NCBI RefSeq assembly: GCF_021462225.1
Contig: NC_061811.1
Span: 4,175,163-4,239,162, forward strand
Direction: 5' to 3'
Origin: Girardinichthys multiradiatus
Taxonomy: Eukaryota; Chordata; Actinopteri; Cyprinodontiformes; Goodeidae
DNA length: 64,000 nucleotides
The translations under genes were made by a program, and so were the position numbers. Positions 58,640 to 64,000 of the stretch are shown here, piece by piece. Below the pieces are notes generated by a model. The model ran no database searches. It was given only the letters and a program-made list of their open reading frames with translations, and was not told where the DNA came from. How positions within the stretch are numbered: the stretch's first letter is position 1; every line of letters begins with the position of its first letter.

Positions 58640-59035
58640 CCTGTCGCAGAATGCGTGCTGAACGCCGACGTTCTCTACGTGCAACAAGCTGGTAGCGTTG
58701 CTAAGCAACACACAGCTTATCAGGTATGATTACCTTACAACACACACCTTTACTACTGGCTACGGTGACTTTTTATGTCCAAAGAGACGTACGCTTTTTG
58801 TAGTTGGTTCGGATCGAGGCCGCTTTGTATTCAGACCATAAGCGAACTGCACCAGAGTCCGTTTGGAAGCGGACCGAAACCACCTCAAAAAGTGGGTCTT
58901 GGTCCGATTGTTTGGTCCGGACCAGGGTTCGCTTGAGTGTATTCACACCTGCACAAAAGGTCTGAACCAAGCCGGGGAAATGAACTCTGGTCCGTTTAAA
59001 GCGGACCAAAAGTGGCAAGTGTGAATACACCCTTA
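58640..59035. mobile_element. Possible MITE, right terminal part
   Basis: Ends in AAGTGTGAATACACCCTTAG. An internal GTGTATTCACACCTG at 58938 is the inverse of that end. TTTGGTCCGGACCAGGG (58919) and TTTAAAGCGGACCAAAAG (58996) are further inverted pieces. I did not find a left terminus, so class and limits are open. Confidence 0.4.
58697..58709. promoter_or_regulatory. Palindromic RFX X-box-like motif
   Basis: GTTGCTAAGCAAC is a perfect 13-bp palindrome that fits the RFX half-site pair. It lies within the candidate MITE, so it may be spread with that family. Confidence 0.3.
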
Positions 59036-59315
59036 GCCTTTTTGTACACTTGTGACTTATATCAGTAATTTTATTGTTTTTCCATTAATTTTCTTTTTAA
59101 ATGGGCTTAACTGTGTCTTTAGTAAAGTAAATTATTACTATTTTTTTATTATTGTTTTTGTCCAATCAAGAAGTTTGTTTTTATATGAAATGACACAGTT
59201 ACTCTAAAAAGATAATAAAACAATGTAAAAGGAGAATCAAATCAAAATTGTTTTTATGTACAGTTTAATAAAAATGGCATTTCAAAATGTATTCATATTC
59301 TTCTAAATAAACAGT

Positions 59316-60000
59316 GGAAGCCTGCAGGCCTCCCATCCCCACGTTAAAGTTCAGGGGCGGCAGCGTCATGTTGTGGGGGTGTTTTGCTGCAGGAGGGACT
59401 GGTGAACATCAGAAAATAAATGGCATCATGAGGAAAGAACATTATTTGGAAATATTGAAAAAAACAAAACAAGACATTAGCTAGGAAGTTAAAGCTTGGG
59501 CAGATTTTGGTCTTCCAAATAGACAATGAGCCTAACTATACCATTGAATCAGTCACAGAGAGGCTTTAGGGCAACAAAGTCAATGTTTGGGAGTATTCAT
59601 CAGAAAGCTCTGATCTAAGCCCCATAGAAAATGTGTGTGCAGAACTGAAAGGTTAGGGTTAGGGTTAGGTGTGTGAGTAAGGCTGCCTAAAAACTTGACC
59701 CAGTTACACCAGTTCTGTTAGGAGGAATGAGCCAAAATCCCAGCAAACTGCTGTGTGAAGCTTGTAGAAGAAATGTTTGACCCAAGTCAAAATGTCACCA
59801 AATACTAAAGAAAAGTAAGTCTCCCTATACACTTCTGAATTCAAAGAATAAAAAAATATCTCTGATTTTTTTGATATTCAGGAAATAGAAAAAACTTTAA
59901 TAATCCAAACTGACCTGAATCAGGAAACATTTTGTCTGATTTCATATGAAACAGTGAGGAAAAATATGGCTATGTGTCCTCTTATAAAGTGTATGCAAAT
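59316..60000 (+). mobile_element. Sleeping Beauty/Tc1-type relic (3' half)
   Basis: Plus-strand pieces match the salmonid-type Tc1 transposase gene: GGCGGCAGCGTCATGTTGTG (59356), CAAGACATTAGCTAGGAAGT (59470), AGGAATGAGCCAAAATCCCA (59722) and GTTTGACCCAAGTCAAAATG (59775). The N-terminal half is missing and stops are frequent. A telomere-like repeat lies inside it. Confidence 0.8.
59651..59669. repeat. Short interstitial telomeric repeat (TTAGGG)n
   Basis: GGTTAGGGTTAGGGTTAGG, three units, inside the Tc1 relic at a point where the ancestral gene has no such sequence. Confidence 0.85.
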
Positions 60001-61250
60001 ATCTGATTTAAATTGTACATCATGTCATCTGGTGAAAAGTTATTTACCAGATGATGAAGTCAGGTGATTACATTGAGTCACTGACTTTTCAGCAATCCTT
60101 CATCCTAGGGGAGCATGTGGCAACAGTTGTTTTTAGATGTTAGAAATCAACATAACTGGACAGTGGGAGGGATTTGTGAATGACATGCATAAAAAGATGG
60201 CTGCTAATATCTGATCTAGTTTTTGTTTGTGAACTAATAACAGGATTTCAGGTAGTGAAAAAATCATTCCAGCAACAAATAACATTTGGCCTTTCTTTGT
60301 TAATCTATTAGATACTGTAAAGATAGATGGACTTTAATAGGACTGAGTAGTTATCATAAGAACAGAAAGAAGAATTAAATGAAAACCGAAGAAATTATAA
60401 GATAATTTCTGTCTTACAGATCCTGTCATAATAAACACAAATCACTTGCTTTGAACAAGATACAGATCTGCTGTGAATCAATGGAGAGACGAGGTTAGAA
60501 AGCAGTGAAACCTTTGATTCGTTTTGACAGCCTCATCTGTACTTGATTGTCAGCCAGCCTGAATGAGCTGGGCCAGGAGCTCGCAGAAAGACGTCGAAAC
60601 AGGTGTGACACCAACTTTCCGCCTCACAAGAGACGATAAAACCCTTGGTCAAGGGCGCAGCACCTGGGCTATTGTTTTAACACACAAAATGCTTTTAAGT
60701 GCAAATTTCCACTTGGTCCTAAAGGAGACCTGGCCTCTGCACTTGCTTTACTCATCTGAACCAATATGTGAACTGTCCTAATTTGCATAATGGGCAGAAT
60801 AGAAATGAGGGGCCAGCTTTGTCAGACCAAGACAAAAAGAAGAAAGGAAAAGGGAGGCAGACTGCTGAACTGCCTCTGTGCAGCACAAAGGTGTGATATC
60901 TTGAGGCTCATCTGGCCACTTTTAATTATGATCAGAGATTATATTGAGCAAAGCCATCCTTGTAGCAAAACAAAGGCCTTTTATACAGCAATTAATTGAG
61001 GAATTACCAAAGAACAGAGAGAGAATGTTCTCTCACCTCTAGTTTTACCATGTTTTCTTACTTGAATTATCAGCTAATATGCTTTACGTTAGCAAAGGTT
61101 TTCAGTGTTTGGGCTTTTGGATGCTTCTTTTCTGCTGACTGAGTTTCACTTGTGTGGCATCATATGTTTTCAACTTTCATCCTGTAGTCTGACTCACAGG
61201 AGCTCTCTGAGGGAGGATCTGGAGGACGGACTTGAATGAATCCAGATCAA
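60001..61250. other. Unassigned DNA with a motif-dense patch
   Basis: 60040-60125 has weak similarity to the L2 3' UTR seen at 32.8 kb. 60541-61010 is repeat-free and dense in transcription-factor-like sites (next entry). Confidence 0.4.
60760..61010. promoter_or_regulatory. Candidate cis-regulatory block
   Basis: Contains a perfect octamer ATTTGCAT (60781-60788, POU factors), AACAAAG (60969-60975, SOX/TCF-like), the palindrome CAATTAATTG (60989-60998, paired homeodomain type) and TTTTAATTATGATCA near 60918. Density is suggestive only. Conservation between species was not tested. Confidence 0.25.
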
Positions 61251-61306
61251 CATTTGGTAGACAGAAGATGAAAACCTGAGAGACTGTTTTTCTTCTCAGG
61301 AAATCA

Positions 61307-61585
61307 ATGACCAAACCACAAGTTGTCACTGGTGTTGTGATGATTGTTTATCTTGCAACTCCTTCCTCAGGGTTCATTTCAAAGGACAAAAAAGGCATTA
61401 ATGCCTACATTTGGAGAATTTTTGCCAGCATGTACAACTGGTGGTTTAAAAACATTTTCTATAATCTACTCAAGGTTTACAATAAGAAATTATGGGGCTA
61501 TGACTCCAATAAAGGTTATCTACCAGCATTGTTTTACTCAGTAATTTTGGTTTTATCATTAATAATATTTTTTCATACTTCTTAG
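61307..61585 (+). CDS. Candidate small membrane protein, 92 codons
   Basis: ATG in the context AATCAATGA opens 92 codons ending in TAG. Just upstream, CTGTTTTTCTTCTCAG ends at 61300, a good splice acceptor seven bases before the ATG. The protein has a hydrophobic N-terminus (about residues 6-18, signal-peptide-like), a basic and tryptophan-rich middle (residues 35-64) and a second hydrophobic segment (72-89) at the C-terminus. That would fit a tail-anchored or two-pass small protein. Codons look unbiased toward repeats, and the region matches no transposon I know. I recognise no family. It may be a lineage-specific gene, part of a larger gene, or chance. Confidence 0.35.
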   Translation: MTKPQVVTGVVMIVYLATPSSGFISKDKKGINAYIWRIFASMYNWWFKNIFYNLLKVYNKKLWGYDSNKGYLPALFYSVILVLSLIIFFHTS

Positions 61586-61889
61586 GAGTTGACTGACCCT
61601 AACAGTGATAAACATCGATTCAAAATAGGGAGTAATATAAAATCTGCAGAACATAAAATTTAGTTTATGTGACTTTTGAAATTGTTTCATTATTATTTAT
61701 TTCCACATTTTGTTATTATTATTTGCTTCCACATTATTATTTATCTCCACATACAAAAATGTGTGGTGAATTCAGTCCAAACATATGGAGAGATCCAAAC
61801 TCATTTATATAATGTTCCAGTTTGATCCTAGTTATAAAACAATGAAGTCATGTTTGGTTTATTATGGCATTTTCTATCTATGAGGAATC
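61586..61889. other. Unassigned AT-rich DNA
   Basis: Follows the candidate ORF. TTATTATTTATTTCCACAT-like units are repeated (61688-61750). No canonical AATAAA was seen within 200 bp after the ORF stop. Confidence 0.45.
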
Positions 61890-62456
61890 AGCCAAGTGCA
61901 ATGAGTTGTTTAGGCAATCCCTCATACTGACCATGCATGTAGTGACAGTGAAAAGGAAAACTCCCTATTGACAGGAGGAAACCTCCAGCTAAGCATGTGA
62001 GAGCTGCGACCAAGTGAGGGTTTGAAAAGAGAGAGTACACACACAGACAACACTGATCCAGGGGTTCTTTCTATGATAAGGAAAAAGTGAAGAGTTCATT
62101 ATAAGTGTGAGCTCCTTTGCTGGCTTCTTATAGGAGAGAAACTGTAGCTCCTTCAATGGCTTTGTCCAGGAGGGAGACAGGGTTAAGCGCAGAAATGCAG
62201 GCCACATTGTATCCTCTGTAGAGAGAGAACATGAAATTAAGGTCAGCAATAACTTCAGATAATGCATAAAGGAGAGTAGTAAGATAATAGATCAGAGTGA
62301 GGGAAAGTGTTCATTATGTCATCCAGCAGACAGCTTATAGCAGCATAACCACAGAGATACCCTGGGGTAACTTAAGCCACTCTAACTTTAACCTTTAGAA
62401 GAAAGCAAGGGTTCAAACCTAGTCTTAGAAATTGGCAGGGTGCCCCCTTCAGGGGT
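61890..62456 (-). mobile_element. L2-type LINE 3' UTR fragment
   Basis: Colinear with 32890-33410: AATCCCTCATACTGACCATG (61916), GGAAACCTCCAGCTAAGC (61978), ACTGATCCAGGGGTTCTTTC (62051), CCAGCAGACAGCTTATAGCA (62322). It ends at the very C-terminus of the coding region (GTCTTAGAAATTGGCAGGGT, 62423). Confidence 0.85.
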
Positions 62457-63329
62457 TAAAATTATTCATATGTGAAATGGTTAAGTACACTGTTTTGTTT
62501 GATTCTAAGTACGATATAAATAAATATATGAAGCGGGGCAAAAAATTGATGAAGGGTGATTTGCCACAAGCTCTTCTTTAGTTTCTAAATTTCTGTGACA
62601 AGTTTGCTGAAATGCCAATGAAATAGATATAATCCCCTTAACTCAGTCGAACTGAGTTCAGGGCTGCATCAGTGTCTTCAAATCTAGCTGATGTATAAGC
62701 TGATGTTAAGTAAAATTTTGAAAACATTTTGATTACATTTAACGTTTTGTTCATTGCAAGATTGAGGCTCTTATGAAAGCTCACCAATGAAAGTTTCTTG
62801 GTCCCTTGTCTGAAGTTCTGTGCAATGCTTTGCAACAGCAGGGCCTCCTCACCACCTGCAAAGTGGGCTCTGTGGCCAGGACTTCAAACTGTCAGCAGTG
62901 GTGCACTGCAAATAGTAAGATGTCACTGCCCGCATAACCTGAAAGGCATCCTTACTGTGACTCATTTCTCCTGTTCAGCTAACCACTGCCAGACAGTTTT
63001 TCTTCTTACGTGGGCTTCTTTGACCTGCAAACAGTGCTGCAGTAAGTCGGTGCACTCTAGATTGAAGCGTGGTCAGAAAGTTCTCACTTCTCAGGGGATG
63101 AAAAGAAAATGCAAGCAACATTTCAGAACTTGGGTGTAACACACAATTATAGGCATCATATTTTATCAGTGATTGTGGCTTTTAAGCATCTACTTTTGAA
63201 CATATCAAACTTTTGTTGTATTTCTGTTATCTTGATAAAAATTGAAGATTTATCATGAAAAATATATTTTTCAAGTTATAGAGACATTGTTTGTTTCCTG
63301 GTCATGCACAGCTGTGTTCATCTATAGGG
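62457..63329. other. Unassigned DNA
   Basis: A 113-codon plus frame at 62798-63139 begins with ATGGTCCC-like codons read from an alternative start. It has no domain, and the region looks non-coding. Confidence 0.4.
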
Positions 63330-64000
63330 CCTGGCAAAAGTATTCACACCCAAGTTCAACTGCAAACTTCTATGTATTTTATTGGGATTTCATGTGATAA
63401 ACAAACACATAGCAGTGCATAATTGTGGAGAGGAAGAAAAATGATACCTAAAAAGTTAAAGAAAATCCAGTGCAACCAACTGCATTCATAGTGCCTCTGC
63501 ATTCAAACCCCTTTATTCGGATACTTCTAAATACAATCTAACAAACTTCACCTGTGTGTACCGCAGCTGTTGCGTGAAGGCCTCAAATGTTTGTTAGAGA
63601 ACATTAGAGAACAACCAGCATCATGAAGACCAAGGAACACAGCAGGCAGGTCAGGGGAGGAAGTGGTGGAAAAGCAAGGTTACATTCTACAATAATATTC
63701 CAAGTTTTGAACATCTCACAGAGCTCTGTTCAATCCATTATCTGAACATGGAGAGAGGATGGACCAACTGCAGTCCTACCAGGACATGGATGTCCACCTA
63801 AACTGAGCATGAAAAGCAGTCTAGAGGCTCATCATAACACTGGAGGAGCTGCAGGGATCCACAACACAGGTAGAAAAATGTGTTGACAGGACAACATTAA
63901 CTTGTGCTCTCCACAAATCTGAACTCTATGGAAAAGCAGCAAGTAGATGGCCATTGCTGATGACAGCTGTAAGAAGTGTTTAAAGTTGACCACAAGCCAT
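63330..64000 (+). mobile_element. Tc1-like family B relic (copy 6), cut by window end
   Basis: The best 5' end of the family in the window: GCCTGGCAAAAGTATTCACA (63331) is a Tc1 terminus. It is followed by TTTGTTAGAGAACATTAG (63590), AGACCAAGGAACACAGCAGG (63627) and AACATCTCACAGAGCTCTGT (63711). The gene continues beyond 64000. Several indels already break the frame. Confidence 0.85.

Larger units (their letters stand above)
58388..59315. other. Unassigned DNA with a MITE-like end
   Basis: 58640-59035 looks like the right part of a small DNA transposon (see next entries). No gene frame was recognised. Confidence 0.4.

Noticed and set aside
62798..63139. 113-codon plus-strand frame
   Set aside because: No recognised domain, cysteine- and serine-rich translation without a clear start context, and no splice or promoter evidence.

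Overview
The window looks like vertebrate genomic DNA, most probably from a ray-finned (teleost) fish. The repeats are the main evidence: Rex3 retrotransposons carrying recognisable Rex3 signature stretches, several Tc1-like DNA transposon families typical of fish, L2-type LINEs, V-SINE-like elements, PIF-Harbinger and hAT elements, many CA/GT and TA microsatellites, and a short TTAGGG run. Base composition is AT-rich with islands of higher GC. No prokaryotic features (operons, ribosome binding sites) are present. No confident multi-exon host gene was found, so the window is probably intergenic or intronic. Family names come from my recollection of fish repeats, not from a database search.

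Layout. 1-5 kb: an LTR-like end, an internally deleted Tc1-like copy, then a Tc1 relic carrying a LINE tail. 6.1-9 kb: a four-level nest (Tc1-like relic, an exon-like 97-codon segment, a PIF-Harbinger element, a 284-bp inverted-repeat insert). 11-20 kb: further Tc1-like relics, one holding Rex3 copy 1. 20-28 kb: two V-SINE-like copies, a second copy of the internally deleted Tc1 family, and a hAT element with perfect 8-bp target duplications that contains a LINE. 29-35 kb: two tRNA-headed SINEs, an L2 3' end, and a pentanucleotide satellite interrupted by a Tc1 end and a Rex3 scrap. 35-42 kb: mostly unassigned, with an L2 reverse-transcriptase relic at 39.6-40.9 kb. 42-45.2 kb: a long-arm inverted-repeat element invaded by a Tc1-type MITE and by Rex3 copy 2. 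48.2-49.8 kb: the best-preserved DNA transposon. 54-58.4 kb: Harbinger copy 2 and a near-complete Rex3 with a 14-bp target duplication. 59-64 kb: a Sleeping Beauty-type relic with telomeric repeats, a candidate regulatory block, a 92-codon ORF with membrane-protein character, an L2 tail and a truncated Tc1 copy.

Labels used below for the Tc1-like families: A (48.2 kb), B (the commonest; carries the string TTTGTTAGAGAACATTAG), C (6.1 and 18.3 kb), D (0.9 and 24.4 kb), E (13.6 kb), F (42.2 kb), G (34.9 and 46.6 kb). All transposase and reverse-transcriptase genes seen here are broken. The items most worth follow-up are the 92-codon ORF at 61.3 kb, the 97-codon frame split by Harbinger at 6.5-8.0 kb, and the divergent first exons (transposase and a MADF-type protein) kept in the Harbinger copies.
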